Shown here one piece after another: positions 21,399 to 35,139 of a DNA stretch of 64,000 nt (the stretch's first letter is position 1; each line of letters begins with the position of its first letter). The DNA comes from Rhizomys pruinosus. Lineage: Eukaryota > Chordata > Mammalia > Rodentia > Spalacidae. The stretch covers positions 250,924 to 314,923 of the forward strand of contig VZQC01004563.1 of NCBI GenBank assembly GCA_009823505.1, in the 5' to 3' direction. The notes under the pieces are model-generated. The model worked only from the letters and a program-made list of their open reading frames with translations. It was not told the DNA's origin and made no database searches. The position numbers and the translations under genes were made by a program.

Positions 21399-22819
21399 AG
21401 CATTATTTTTAATGTATATTTTTAATAAAATTTTGTGCAGTTCATACAATAAATCTTAATCATATTTAGACACCCCTTCTTAATCACACCCCAAAATACT
21501 GCCCTCTGGGATTTCATGTGATCTATCATATATGTTAAGGCCTACTAAGTCAAACTTTTGATCCCAGATGTCCCTCCAGTGCGAATTCATCCTCCACCAT
21601 GAGCAGCTCCATTCTCTCGGTGCTGTCCCCCTTATAGTGTTGGATCTAGTTCAGTTTCTACTGCCTTAGACCTATAGATTAGCCACCTAGCCCAGACCTT
21701 GACCATCATGTCTTTATCTCAGGCATCCAAACTAGGAAGATTGTTATGGAAAATCAAATTAATAAAATTAACACCAGGATCACTAATCTCCATCTTTATG
21801 ACACACTGTTATTGACCTTTTCTATTTTCTAAATGACCTTGGTATACATCATTTTCCTCTTTAAGTTGTGCTGTTTTCTACATATTATGAAGAAAATTAA
21901 AAAATAAACTAACATATAACTACTTTAATTAGATAATTGTGCTGATTTTTTCAATATAGTAGTCAAAGAATGTTCTTTCAAATATATTTTATTTTAGCTA
22001 TTTAAAAATAATATTAAACTAATTTTTAAATAATGAATTTATGTAATAGAAAGATTAATAGAAATTTCACTATTTGTATATTTCAGCACACTTATGGATA
22101 AGGATGCTACATGATTAGGAACCAGGCTTGTAATTCTTAGTACTATTAGAACTTTTGCCAGATAGTCTTTATAGGAAGTAAAAATATTCTTTGTAGATTG
22201 TTCATTATGGGCAAATTAACATTTTCTGTCTATATCATCAATGCTTATGCTCTTCTCACTCCTCTCCACGTTATGTAAACAAGTATCTGCAGATATATAA
22301 ATAGACAGGCATACTCCTGGTTATAAACACTGACGTAGAAAACATTTTAACAGTCTGCAATCAATAATGAAATCTAAATATATACATTATTTAAAATATT
22401 TGAACTTAAGTAACTCAATTTTCATAGTTTTCTATAATTGTATCCTGAAGAAAATTAATATCATATACAAATTACATAACACTTGAACAGGTTTCTCTTA
22501 GCATAGAATTTTTGGTTCTTGAAATGTTTTATTATGACTATACATATACATTTAATATTTGTTGTTATATAACTCTTTCATGGAAGAAATAAAATACATG
22601 AAATCTCAAATTCTATGTCCAAAATTATTTTTTAAGGTTTGCCTGTAATTGGCTCCTCAAAATTTTTAACAGCTATTTTAATGGCTGATACATAAAATGA
22701 TATACTTTAAACTTAAAATATACACATAATTCCAGTGGTGGTCTGGCTTTAATTTGGTCAACCAATGAAACTTCTATTAAGATAATAAATTTGCTTGTTC
22801 TACTTTCTCAAGTATCTCT
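21399..22819. other. AT-rich sequence, no recognised gene
   Basis: No open frame of note and no recognised repeat. 21430-21800 is less AT-rich and may be an old interspersed repeat, unclassified. Confidence 0.45.
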
Positions 22820-23091
22820 GATGAACATAGCTGCAAAAAATCTATATAAAAGTTTTCCATACAGACATATACAAAAACATCATCTACCATGATCAAGTTG
22901 ACTTTATTTCAGAGATGCAGTGATGGTGCAATACACAGGAATCAATATATATATTAAATCAAATAAATTGACTTAAATACATAAATCCCATGATAATCTC
23001 AACAGACTTAGAAAAATCCTTTGCCAAAATCCAATGTTTCTTCATAATAAAAGTACTAGAGATAACATAACTGGAGGGAACATACTTCAAC

Positions 23092-23141
<50 letters not shown>

Positions 23142-23930
23142 ACAAACCCACAGCCAACATCTCAAAAGAAGATATGAAAACTATTAAGAAATACCTTTCA
23201 AATGCCATAATTAATCATTTCCTAGCCCTTAGGAAAATGTGAATTTAAAATACTCTAAGACTCCATATTATCCAAGTGGATAATTCAAGAAATTTAAAGA
23301 AAGGAGAAACTTCATCCACTGCTGGTGAGGTAACAAGCTGTTAAAGAAATCTACAAAACTAAAAATAGATCTACCATAGGACCTAGATACACCATTAATT
23401 GGCATATACCCAAAGGACTTGATATCTGCCTACCAAGATACTCAGACTTGTTCATAGATGCCCTTTTCATATGTAAGCAATGGTAACTATTTAAATGCCT
23501 CCATACTGATGAATATATAATGAGAGCAGGAATGTATACACAGTGAAATTGCAGTCGACTATAACGAAAAATGAAGCATGAAGATTTCAGGTAAATGGGT
23601 GTAACTGGAAAACATTATTCTATTTGAGGTAACTCAGGCTCAGATAAGCAAATGTCACATGTTTTATCTCACCTGTGGATCACAGGTCTAAATATTTGCC
23701 TGCGAGTATATATACTGAGGTAACTTCAGAAGCCCTAGGAAAGAAGAAATGAGTCATGAGGGAAAGGATGGGTAGAACACAGGTATTATCAAATAGGAAA
23801 TGAGAAAACATGGGGCAATTTGACTGGGGAGGTGGGAGAGAGATTTGGACAATTGGACAGGGAATAATAAGAGATAAATAATACTAAGGTTGACTTAAAA
23901 GCCATGATAAACAATATTATATTATCTTAT
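22820..23930 (+). mobile_element. Old LINE-1 fragment, plus strand
   Basis: Diverged ORF2 text on the plus strand: the reverse transcriptase region at 22885-23070 (ATGATCAAGTTGACTTTAT..., TTAGAAAAATCCTTTG), a jump across an (AT)n run, then the C-terminal region (CATCCACTGCTGGTGAGG, CATATACCCAAAGGACTTG) and a purine-rich 3' untranslated part to about 23930. Confidence 0.78.
23094..23138 (+). repeat. (AT)n microsatellite
   Basis: Uninterrupted AT run inside the old L1, marking the place where part of ORF2 is missing. Confidence 0.97.
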
Positions 23931-23953
23931 AAGCTTATTTAAAATACAGCAAG

Positions 23954-23956
<3 letters not shown>

Positions 23957-24002
<46 letters not shown>
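23957..24002 (+). repeat. (GA)n microsatellite
   Basis: About 23 GA units. The leucine-serine frame on the opposite strand (23922-24185) is a by-product of this run. Confidence 0.97.
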
Positions 24003-24007
<5 letters not shown>

Positions 24008-24453
24008 GAAGGTTATCTGGCAAAAAATTCCAGTGGCAGGAAAAAAAAAGCCTCATTTTATTTAAGTTGATGGTCAGGGTAGTCAAGAGATTCCCAAAAT
24101 AATATAGGGTATTTCCATAGCACTTGGTTGCTTCCCAGAACTTGAAGTTAAGACCATAGTGTTTAAGATAATACATCTCAGACAAGTTTTGCAGAGCTGG
24201 AACTGACCTGGAAGCCTCCTCCTCAGAGACAACATCTCAGAGTATCAGAAGGTACTATTCATGTTGCCATGGGAGAAAACCAACCAATGGTCCTACCCAG
24301 CTATAAAGCCTACAAAACATAACAATGACTGGCCCAGCAAAATATCTCTATAGACACTTTTAACTTGAAGGTAATCTACAGCTGTCTAATTGAAGTCAAG
24401 GCAAGTTCTAAAGGAGCGAATCTATGAAATGTGTTCTAAAGATGGCTACTCAT

Positions 24454-24712
24454 GGGGCTGGAGAGATGGCCTAGCGGTTAAGAGCGCCGACCGCTCTTGC
24501 AGAGGACCCGGGTTCGATCCCCAGCACCCACATGGCGGCTGAGAACCGTCTGAAACTCCAACTCCAGGAGAACTCTAGCTCCAGGGGAATCCGACGCCCA
24601 CTTCTGACCTCCGCGGCATTGCACGACACGGGTGCACAGACTTGCATGCAGACAATACATTCGTACACATACAGAAATAAATAAAAAATTAATAAAAAAA
24701 AATTAAAAAAAA
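24454..24712 (+). repeat. B2-type SINE (with 17-bp duplication), young-looking
   Basis: CpG-rich and close to the presumed source sequence. The tandem pair AACTCCAACTCCAGGAG / AACTCTAGCTCCAGGGG is at about 24555-24590. Exact 16-bp target duplication AAAGATGGCTACTCAT at 24438-24453 and 24713-24728. Confidence 0.97.
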
Positions 24713-25075
24713 AAAGATGGCTACTCATGTGTCTAAAATGTATATCTTAATTCATGAGATTCTACCTCAGATCTAAACTATATTAATTTCAGATATATTT
24801 TGCCTAGGTAGCTCAATTCTTTCTATTGCTCTTTTGTTATTTATATTAATACATAGTATAAATTACACAGTGCCTGTTACAATTATTTTTTTACATGAAA
24901 TTGATAAAAATATTTTGGGAGTCACATGGACTACTCTGACCAACAATTCAAAGGAAGGTTTCTCCTCTCAGGCACTGTTTCTTGTTACGTAAACTTCAGG
25001 TATACATGTGTACTCATGTAGAGATATTGCATGTTTAATTTGACATTAGGTTGTTAGACCAAGAAAATTCTCTGT

Positions 25076-26262
25076 TTTTTTTTATAGTAGCTAAGCGTCA
25101 TTTATCTCTCCTTTCTCTCTCCCTTTCTAACCATCCCCTCCACAGTTTTCCCATTTAAAGTGTCTCCATTTTCCCCTTTTCCCCCTTGAAATAACGGTCT
25201 CCTAGGGCCCTGCCTCTCCTGAGCTCCTTCTTTCCCTTTATCCCACAAATTCCTTATATAACCCTCTGTCCCCTCCCATTTAAAAGCTCCCATTTCATCC
25301 CTCTCTTCCTTAGTATCGCCTCTTTCCTATTCTTGTTCTGTTTCAGGTTCCTTCTTTCCCTTTACCAGCCCCTGGCTCCTTTCCATTTTCCTGGTTCCTG
25401 TAGTTACATTAGGACCCATAATCACATACAACGATTTTGTGCTAGAATCCCCAAATAACGGAGAACATACGACCTTTGTGTTTTTAAGTCTGTATTACTT
25501 CATTTAGTATAAAAGTTTCTAATTTCAACTCTTACCTGCAAATTTCATGATTTAGTCTTTCTTTACTAATGAGTGAAAACACCATTGTGTAAATGCCCCA
25601 TATTTTCATTATCCACTCTGCAGTTGAGGGACACTTAGGATGCTTCCATCCCTTAGGTACCGTAATAAGAGCAGCAATGAACATAGATGTACAAGTATCT
25701 CTACAATAAGATTAGTCCTTTGGGTATATGTCAAGGAGTGGTATAATCAGGTTAAATGGTAAGTTTAATTTTAGTTTTTTAAGTTTCTTTCCACACTTAT
25801 TTACATAGAGGATATAAGAGCTTGAATTCCACCAGCAGTGAATGAGTACACCCCTTTCTTCACATACTTTCCACCATTTGATATCATTTATTCTCTTCAT
25901 TTTAACCAGTTTGACTGGGGTAAGATGAAACCTTAAAGTGGATTTAATTTGCATTTCCCTAATTACTGACTTTTTAAAATGTTTCTTAGCCATCTTTTTT
26001 TCTCCTTTTGAGAATTCTCTGTTCAGATCTTTAGCTCATCTTTTAATTGGGTCACTTGTTTTCTTGATTCTTGGGTTTTTTGAGTTATTTGTATATTCTG
26101 AATATTAAACGTGTGTCAGATGTGTCACTGATGGAGATTTTTCTCCCACTCAGGTGGTTTTCTCTTCAGTTCCTTGGTTATTTCTTTTCTGTACAATTTA
26201 TTGAGGACCCACTTGTTATTTCTTGACCTTAATTCCTGAGAAACTTATGTACAATATAGAGA
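25076..26262 (-). mobile_element. LINE-1 3' fragment, minus strand
   Basis: ORF2 C-terminal region on the minus strand (25712-25993 frame contains CWWNSS and related text) with a C/T-rich 3' untranslated region to the left, 25080-25430. 5' truncated near 26262. Broken by stops. Confidence 0.85.
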
Positions 26263-29128
26263 ACATAATATAGAGAACTTAGGTACAATATAGAGAACTA
26301 CAATATAGACACTATAAAGAAGTGATAAGCCAGATATCTGCAGATTGCATAAAGTTCCAGGAAGGAAAGGTGAGCCTGGAGCTTTAGTTACTAGCAATTA
26401 TTACATTATACTATAAGTCTCTGACAGCCTCAGTAGCATAGTTATTCACTCACAACAGGCAGAGATTTTTATTTATTTATTTTTTCAAACAGCGTATATG
26501 GTTAGTGGATACCACTTTTTTTTTCTACTGTGCAGATTTTTATAAAAACAGATAAACAGAAAATATACAAGTATCAAATTAAAACATGTTTGACATCACT
26601 AATCATTAAACAAATATACATCAAAACAACACACATTGGGATTACTAATTAGATCCTACTTCCAACTGATTAAAAACAACTTTCAAAATATTAAGTAGTT
26701 TCTTATCAAAGGGAACAAGGGAGAGAGATCAAGAGAGAGACTGAGAGAGAAGGAAAGTAAATATGCAGTATTGGAGAAAATATGATTAAGTTACAAATTT
26801 GAATACTGTTAAGGTAAATTTAAAATTGTGTAACTACTAAATATATATATGGTGGACTGGTCATGTGTTTGAAGACACCACTTATGGAAAAAATACCCTA
26901 AATTAACAGAAATTGATACTTGAAGAGACCCTTATTGTTAAGTCTGGGCTTCCCAGAATTCCAAGGCACACAGATGTCCACTTCCTCCAGAGGCTGTCAA
27001 GCTTCTGCCCTCTTCCCCTGTACCTGAGGTCCTGCCCCAAGGCCTTAAAGGGGTGTGCCTCAGTTCCATCTTGCTGCTGGTTGCTGTTGCTATCCCACCA
27101 AGTGCCAACAGGTAGGCCAGCCCTGGCAATTCCTGAAGTAAATAATGTGCCTGTCTTTTATCCGGGGTTTGTGCCCTTAGAATCTAACACTTATAAACTC
27201 ATTTTCAGAAAAGCATCATTCATAGCAACCAAGAAAGTAGAAACAAATATAGCATACTGACAGATGAACAGACAGGATGTGATAAAATATAAGATAATGA
27301 GAGATTATTAAATTTTAGTGAGGAATGAAATCTTAACCCACTTTAAAATATCAATGAAATGTGTAACCAAATTAGCTTGGACTGGCTATCTTTAGTCCCC
27401 TGTTAGGCTTTCTCTTACTTTACATTTCTTGTGGTAGAGGAAAAACTGTGTCCTCTCTTAGGGTTCTTAGTCTTATCATAAAATAATAAAAAAATTGACT
27501 CAAAGCTTTAGGACCATGTTATCAGAGTTTAAAGAAAATTCCCCAGGACACATGAGATGTAAAACTCAGGAACTGCCCTGAGGAGGAAAATGGAGATGAG
27601 AAGGATAAAAAGCCCTAAAATCCACCTTTGTTTAAAACCAGTGTGAGATTGGACACCTGGCAGACTAACATCAGCATGGTGGGTAGGGGAAGGGAGCTTC
27701 AAAGAAGAGTAAAGAAACCTAACACACTGGCTTGGGCCAGAGCATTAAGGGAAGCATGGTTAGAAGACAGACAAAAAGGAAAAGGAGAGGTTCACTTTTT
27801 GGAAGAATTCAGAGAAGTGGGCAAACATAGAGAAAGCTCCAGGTCTGCGGCCAGGTCCATAAGCACTGCGCTAGGGAGCAGGGATTACAGGCAAGTGAAT
27901 CCCACTATCTCTTTAATGTCCTGTGTATTCTACCTATTTCCTTAGCATGGATTAAGGTGAATCCACATTCCTAGGGGTAGCTCCAGGGCCAGGTGAATGA
28001 CCAGGCAAAACTGGCCAAGCCAGCGATTTTATTGTCTTAACCAGTTTTCTCTTAAGAGGATAGTATGCTACTGTAGCATTACTACCTATGAAGACACAAC
28101 CCTAAAATTACATATATTGGGTTGAACTGGGCCCTGAGACAACATGGGGACCACAAACCTATGAGCAACATTCTGGGAAACAGAAATTGAACCACCCTGG
28201 TTTCTCAGAGACTGCCTGACCCACTCTGGCCACAGTTGCAATTTCCTGATTACATCTATCTGAAAAACAGAAAAACATCTAACTGAGACAGGTCCCTGAA
28301 CAGATAGCTGAACAGGCTACTACCTCACCTCCGCTATCTACAAAACCCTATAAAACCCAAGCCTGCTGTGATGAGAAGCCTCTGGCCTCTCCAGTGAGAA
28401 CAGCATTAGAGTGCTCTCTGGTGGCCATGGCCCTTTAGTATGACATTTCTGGCCTTTGGCACAGACAAGGCTGCCTAGGGTAAATTCTTCCCGAATATAT
28501 TAAAAAAAAAATACTAGATTCTACCAACTCAAAAGCTAAGAAAGTTATTACATAATGTTTGAAAACTGTGTCAGACTATTCCTATCCTATAACCTACATA
28601 GCCAATGTTATCACCCATATATTTGTGAAGTTCCTTGATTCATGACTTCCTTTGTTGTATAACTACAAAAATTTCATGGGAATATTACCAAATACCATGG
28701 TATTTGCAGTGAAAATAAAATCTCTCTTCCCTGTGATTGTTGGCTCCAGAATAAATCATCTCTTATTCCCTTTGAAGTGAGATCTATGCTTTTGAATCAA
28801 GGAGACCATCAACTAAAATGGTTCTTTTCTTGAGGGGAGGGCAGTCTTGTATGTACAGTTTCAAAGTATGACATAAGACTCGCTGAAAAATCTGTGGTTT
28901 CACATGTGTTCTTCACATATCTTCACTGAGTGCAGAGAAGAAATTGGAACCTTCTTAGGATAACTTAGTTTGTTTTATTGAGAAGCTTGCTCCTGGTTGT
29001 TTGCTCTAGTGATGATTCGGCAGCTCCATTTTCATTCTAGTTCTCGGTTCTTCCCACATTAGTATAGGCCTTAGCAACAGCAATCTCAACAACTGGTTTG
29101 ATTTCATCTTCCTTGAGATGTATGTCTC
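26263..29128. other. Long stretch without a recognised gene
   Basis: 26263-26900 is AT-rich. The frames at 26913-27260 and 27628-27945 encode no motif I recognise and show no splice-flanked structure. 28090-28500 looks LTR-like: it contains CCCTATAAAACCCAAG followed by a C/T-rich stretch, but ends were not found. Short GAGA runs are near 26720-26755. Confidence 0.4.
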
Positions 29129-30400
29129 TTGTCAACTCTTTTTTTTAAGACAAAAATAATTATTTTTATTGATGCTTTGTGTATTTCATACATCATTTTC
29201 CAATTCAGTTCAGGCATATATCCCCTTCCCTTCTCCCCACCCCACCCCTACCCATCCCAGATCATGCATTCTGCCGTAAGTTTTCTGCATCTTTCTCTGC
29301 TTTTTTTGTTTTTTTTTTGTTTTGTTTTCATTTTTTTAACAATAAGTGATAATTTGTGAGTACAAGCATCCTTCATGTAAAACCAATTTGCAAGCAGTTG
29401 TGCCTAACCCACACAGCTCATAGGTCCCACCATCCAGCAGGGGGGCTTGATGTTCAATCAAGTTGATCAAATGAGTGTCCAGTCTATATTGTTGTAGTTT
29501 CACCATTAACCCCAATCGCAGCCCTTACATTCTACCATGCCTCCTCTTCCGCAGATTGTTCCCTAGGCTTAGAAAAGGGGCACAGGTGGATGAGAAGCAA
29601 AATAGTCTACTTTCTCTGGAGCTGTTGTCTCTAGTCAATTCTGGCTGTTTTCTTTCATGGGCTGCCAGCTTGTCCAGGCATAACCTTTTGATCCTACTAA
29701 TGAAGCACATACAATTAGATATATAGGTATTTAAACATTATAATATATACCCTTTTGATCAGATTAATGAAGCACACGCAATTAGATATATAGGTATTTA
29801 AACAGTACTAATTGTTATGGTAGGTTACTTTGGTATAGACACAGATGTTTGGATGGTATGTTAATTCATGAATTACATTTTCTTCTGTTAAGTATGGCAG
29901 GATCTATCGTGTGGTTTATAACATCTCCTAACCATTAGAGGATGTAAGCTTGTGGCATCAGCCGTGGGTTATTCTTCCAAGGAGAGAGCTAATAGCCAAT
30001 TAGATTTGGGATATACAGACATATGGCTGCCACTGCTGCACAGTATTTCCAGGCAGGTGAGGTGTAGCTGGTGCTGACGGAGGAGTCTTGCTTGACTCAA
30101 GGAGACCTATATTTGCTGTATTGGTTTAGTGGCCTTTGGTAACACTCTCTGGCATTCCAGAGACCATCTGTATACTTGCAAGTGCGGTCTCCATACATCT
30201 TTCCCATGTTTATATCAGGTCTTCAACAGCAGGGCCTTATCGCCTCTCTTCCTGCAGATATCCCAGTTTGGAGGCAAGGAGCCTTTACCTTTTGTGGGGG
30301 CTTGGATCCCCTGGCCAACATCTCCTTGGTAGAATAATCCATTGTTGATGTCAGAGCTCCTGTATTAATATATTTTGTTTAAGTGCATAGCTTAAGGAGA
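29129..30400. repeat. Unclassified ~1.3-kb interspersed repeat, copy A
   Basis: Parallel to 39930-41330. Shared landmarks in the same order: a TTTTTATTGAT...TTT start with a C-rich block, a GGTCC/TGATCAAATT segment, an AAGG...AGCAAA/CTTTCTCTGGAG segment, ATGGCTGCCACT...TTTC, TCTTCAACA/TCTCCAACA, and GGCTTGGATCCCCTGGCCAACA near the end. No intact frame. It may be an L1-derived 3' or 5' untranslated block; class not established. Confidence 0.55.
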
Positions 30401-33400
30401 CTTTAGCATTATATTTGGTTCTGAATAGAGAATAATCCTTTTCAGAGTTTCTATGTCCATTAGTCAATTAAAGAAGGCAGTTTTACTGATTTTACATGAA
30501 AGAGAATACTCTTGTGGTGCTTCCTGCTTCTAGTTGGAAATGTTCACAAGTAAATGGTTGAGATGACTGCACTGCTGGTGGAAACTATCCCTGAGTGAGT
30601 TTCCCAGTTCACACTACATTGTCAAGAACTTTGGAGTTCAGTAGCAACCCTAAATAAACTAGTTTTTAATATCAAATTCTAATAATTATTGTTTCCACTT
30701 AGAAGATAATAGACATTTTCCACTAAAAATCTTCCTGTCTGAGGTTTTCAAAGGAAAGAGTGGCTAACAAGCAGTCCCTGTAGGGGACATGTTTTCTAGT
30801 TTGGGTCTTCCTTCTTTTCATCTACCTCCCAGAGCTACCTTAGCATCTCTAAATGAGTAATTAGCACTCTCCCTGCTGATTTAGAATAATGAAAGTCTCT
30901 GCTAAAAAAGGTCAGAATCTGAGAACAGATCATATTAGGATTCTAGCCTTTCTTTTGAAAAGCTTCATTCTTTAATTTGCACTAACCCATGAAAAAATTA
31001 ACTACCTTCATTTCCAGTGTACTCACAAGAATAGAAAATTAACACCAAAAGAACATTAAATTAAATTGTTTTTGAATGGGTGGTTTTTTCTGAAAAATTA
31101 AATGTATGCCTGAACATCGAGACCTTATAACTTAATTACTTGTGTGGAATAAAAGCATAAAACATCTGCTATACTTGTTATCTTTTTACAAAATAATGAT
31201 CAGATTCTGACTTAATATAGTAAATATGTGATCAACAAAGACATTATACTTATTTTATATTACATATAAGTCTAGACATGTATGACTAATCATGTACAAG
31301 TTACATGCATAAAAATGATATACTTTTATAAAATTTGTTAACATATCACATACTTTCACTATCTTTATAAAATAATGCTGAGCAATTCATTTTCTCATTC
31401 ATAAGCCGACATTAACAACAGCAAATATAACCCCAATCTGCCAAGCAATAATCACACAAATTTATATCCTGGAGAAAAAGTACAACTGTTCCAGGTACTC
31501 TTGGGAAATCCTGGTGTGGTCACTGGGGTCCCCTCTTGGGGTTTGCTGTCTCCCTAATCAAATAATTTAAGAAAGGATTCAAAATGAAAATTGAGGATAA
31601 TTTTATTAGAGAGTAAAATAAATACCTGGGGAGGCAAGCTATAAATCTTTACAGCTGCTTGGAAGAGGAAGATCAAGAAGGAGAGGGAGAGAGAAAGCCA
31701 TGCTCTTGGAGTTAAGTGGCATAGAGGAGAGAATGGGAAAAACCATATTTGGCTTTAGCAAATAGCTTAAAGAAAAAGCCAGAGGGAAAGAAATGGTCAA
31801 GTGCATCAAGGCTATGCATGTAGAAGCAGTTAAAGTCTTATTTCCAAGGCAGAATATGGTAGAACAGAGTTTTTTTTTCCACCAGTACAATCTGGTCATA
31901 TTTTCACTGTGCTGTGCTCCCTCAAAAGGAAGAGTTAAGGTAGGAAAGAAGCACAGTCCTCTACATAAAATGAAGTGCAAATCTGAAGCCCTAAAGATAG
32001 AAATGTAACTGTTCTCTATAAATAAATTTAAGAAATAATATTGAAAAGAACTGCTGATTCAGCCAGGTACAGACATATAGAAACATTAAAAACTATATTA
32101 AGTAGATTAGATTTCAGCTTTACAGCAATAGATCTTGTAGGCTTCAGAGACTTTTGCTATCTGTCAAGAAAAAAGAAAATAAAATGTGACAGAATCATGT
32201 CCCGTTAAAAAACAAAAATTTTCTGGGGCTCTGTGAAAGTAAAGGTTTGGGTGAAGGGCTGGACTGTGAACATAGGGGACATATGTACAAAATATGTCTC
32301 AGTTATCCACATGAATATATGACCAATTCCAATGCAGAAATTTTGCTAACTAGAGAAAAAATATACATATAGCACATTGTTGATATAGAATTTAGGCACT
32401 TGGTACATAGGCTATAACAAAGGAGGAAGGGAATGAGCGGCAAAGGGAAATTCTTTCTAAAGGAGTTTCAAAACATTAGTTTATGTTAAATGTAAAAGAT
32501 GTTCTTTAAAATGAAGCTATAGAAGATATTGTTGATCTATGAGTATTTTTTACACATACACATCTACTAGTACAAACATTGCTAAATTTTGGGGGGCATC
32601 GCTTTGGGGAAATAGTTTAAAAGAGACTTTAAGAATTCATAATCTGCTGCCTTCAGACCTGGTCTTTTAATTATAAGAAAGTTACTTGTATAAGCTACTC
32701 AAATTTTTAACATGGGGATGTTACTAACATTTTTTTCTCAGAGAAACATTTTATTAATCTCTTAGACATCTATCAATCCAATCAGGTATGAATTTAAGAC
32801 TAAATATCATGCTTGTTCTTTAAAACTTCTCTTAAGATGAAGGTGGAAATGTATACCTTACGTAAAATTTTTTATATAGAGTCTGACATCAACAATAAAG
32901 ATTTCCAGTGTTATAATTATTTTGAATGTTATTAAATTAAATACTTCAAATTATAAAATACTATTTTTATAGAAGAGTATAGTTAAATTATAATTAGCAT
33001 AGTAGATCACAAAATAGGTTAGAAAGCCCAATCTGAGTCAGTGTCTGTCTGAAGCCAGTACATTGCTTCTAAATATTTTTTTCTTTAAGATTAATGATAG
33101 ATCCAGATTAAATAAGATGGAAACTCCTGGATTAAGAAAGGTAAAATGTGATTCCAGTACTAAAATATTTGGGAGACTGTAATTGGGGAGCTAAGAAAAG
33201 GACAAAGAACAAAGGAAATTAGTTCTATAATACATATTTGCATATTATGAATAGATATATTTTATGAATTGTATACTGCATACAAAACATCTGAAGTCTT
33301 TAGTGGTAAAAGGATAAAAAGGTTTATAAGGAATGGAAGGGACATCCCATCAGAGATTAATAAGGTTGCAAATAAGAGAATGTTTGAAAAATGCCAATTG

Positions 33401-34081
33401 GGCTTAAGTAATGACATTGCTAATTTGGGGAGAAATGTTAAGACATTGAAAATTGGGTACAAAATTCCTTCTAAATAATGATAGCATGCAAAAAAGCAAT
33501 GCTGCCTATTATGTAAGAGATCAGGATTACTGTCAAGTAGCCAATCTTTAATTACAGTGGAGAAAGAGCACTTGAAAAATGATTGTTCACATTTCTGAGA
33601 GCAAGTTCAACAACAATTTTATTCACAAAGCATGAAAATGCTAATGTTTCATCCTTATTATAAACCTTCTAATGAAACCGAAAATGAAATAACAAGCCTT
33701 CATTCCAATGATAATGAGTGAACTTAGTATGAGGCATGGTGATATTGCATTTCCAATTCAAGTTTTCACAAATTAATATTTCATTTTTGTAGCCCTGTGC
33801 AGGAATTGAATGGTTCAGCTTAATAGACATTATTATAAAATGCCATACATATTCATAACATTTCACTGCATTTAATTCTATTGTCAAAATACAGAGCATT
33901 TAAAACTCCACTTATTAAATTAATTGTCCAGGTTATAGACTGACATTCTTAGATACTGGCACTATAATTTACATACAGCATCTTTAAAAACATATAGGTC
34001 TTGTTTGCATTAATTTATTACTCCATCAAAATTTAGTTGTTCTTGGACTGACCTATGGCCTTTACATAAATGCATAAATTT
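30401..34081. other. AT-rich sequence, no recognised gene
   Basis: Only short frames (31639-31980, 31793-32008, 33262-33478, 33669-33899) with no recognisable product. 31490-32010 contains a GA-rich block that could be an old LTR, not supported further. Confidence 0.45.
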
Positions 34082-34306
34082 GGGAGCTGGAAAGATTGCT
34101 CAGTGGTTAGGAGCTCTTGCTGCTCTTACAGAACACCTGCGCTTCATTCCCAGCACCCACATGGCACCTAAAAACTATCCCTAACTTCATTTCCAGAGGA
34201 ATTCAACACCCTCTTCTGAACTCTGCAGGTATTACAGGACAATGGTACATATACATACATGAAGGCAATGCACTCATACACATACACATAAAAATAAAAA
34301 CAATAA
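34082..34306 (+). repeat. B2-type SINE (without duplication), diverged
   Basis: Recognised by GGAGCTGGAAAGATTGCTCAG, CCCAGCACCCACATGG and the AT tail. Confidence 0.9.
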
Positions 34307-34637
34307 CAAAATATTTAAATAATATGTAGATTGTTTTTTCTCACTGGACTTGAAAGTTCTTAAAACAATACTAGTCCTCTTGTACAAGTTCTCAACTGAA
34401 TTTTGCTGGTCATCCTATGACCTAAGTCTAGGATACAATTCAGTAGAAATTGTATAAAAAGCCGTGTGATTGCCTTTCTGCAGAATATTTGTGATTAGAC
34501 CAATGAAGACTAGAGTGATACTGATGTCAAAAGGTAAATCAGATGCTATTTTAAAAAGAATTTAAAGTTTTTGGAAGAATTGGAGATAGATATACTAGAA
34601 TCCCTATTCAAAGTTCTTTTAGAAAACAATTTTATCA

Positions 34638-34820
34638 CTGGATGTGGTGGCACACGCCTTTAATCCTAGCTCTTGGGAGGCAGAGGCAGGCAGATCTTTG
34701 TGAGTTCAAGGCCAGCCTGGAATACAAAGCGAGTTTCCAGGACAGCTGGAGCTTCTTTTTTTTTTTTAAGGAAACACTGCAACAAGACCTAAACCAAAAA
34801 AAAAAAAAAAAAAAAAAACA

Positions 34821-34846
<26 letters not shown>
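34638..34846 (+). repeat. B1 SINE with long A-rich tail
   Basis: Plus-strand B1 with a T-run inside (34755-34765) and an A-rich tail of about 60 bp. Exact 17-bp target duplication AGAAAACAATTTTATCA at 34621-34637 and 34847-34863. Confidence 0.96.
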
Positions 34847-34852
<6 letters not shown>

Positions 34853-35139
34853 CAATTTTATCAAATATGCTACAGTGCCTAAGTGTATTTTCTTTATCAT
34901 TTGATTTATTTTGTGTGCATTTGCTGTATACATGTGTATACGACCACATGTGAATACACATGTGTGTTCAGATATAACTAAATTTCAAGAACAAAAGTCA
35001 ATGCTCTTGGTATATTCCTCATTCTCCACCTTATTTTTTGAGATAGGGTCTCTCACTGACTGTAGAGGTCAATGATTCTACTAGGCTGGTCAGTCAACTC
35101 TAGAACTGTTCCTGTCTCTGACTACACTCTCATCCCAGT

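Noticed and set aside
23922..24185. 87-codon frame with LSLSLS run
   Set aside because: Product of the (GA)n run read on the other strand.
26913..27260. 115-codon frame considered as a possible exon
   Set aside because: No recognised domain, no supporting splice context, and the surrounding DNA is ordinary AT-rich intergenic sequence.
27628..27945. 105-codon basic frame
   Set aside because: No recognised motif; composition could arise by chance in purine-rich DNA.
28090..28500. CTATAAAACCC promoter-like motif
   Set aside because: Could be an LTR promoter, but no LTR ends or duplication were found, so not listed as a separate element.
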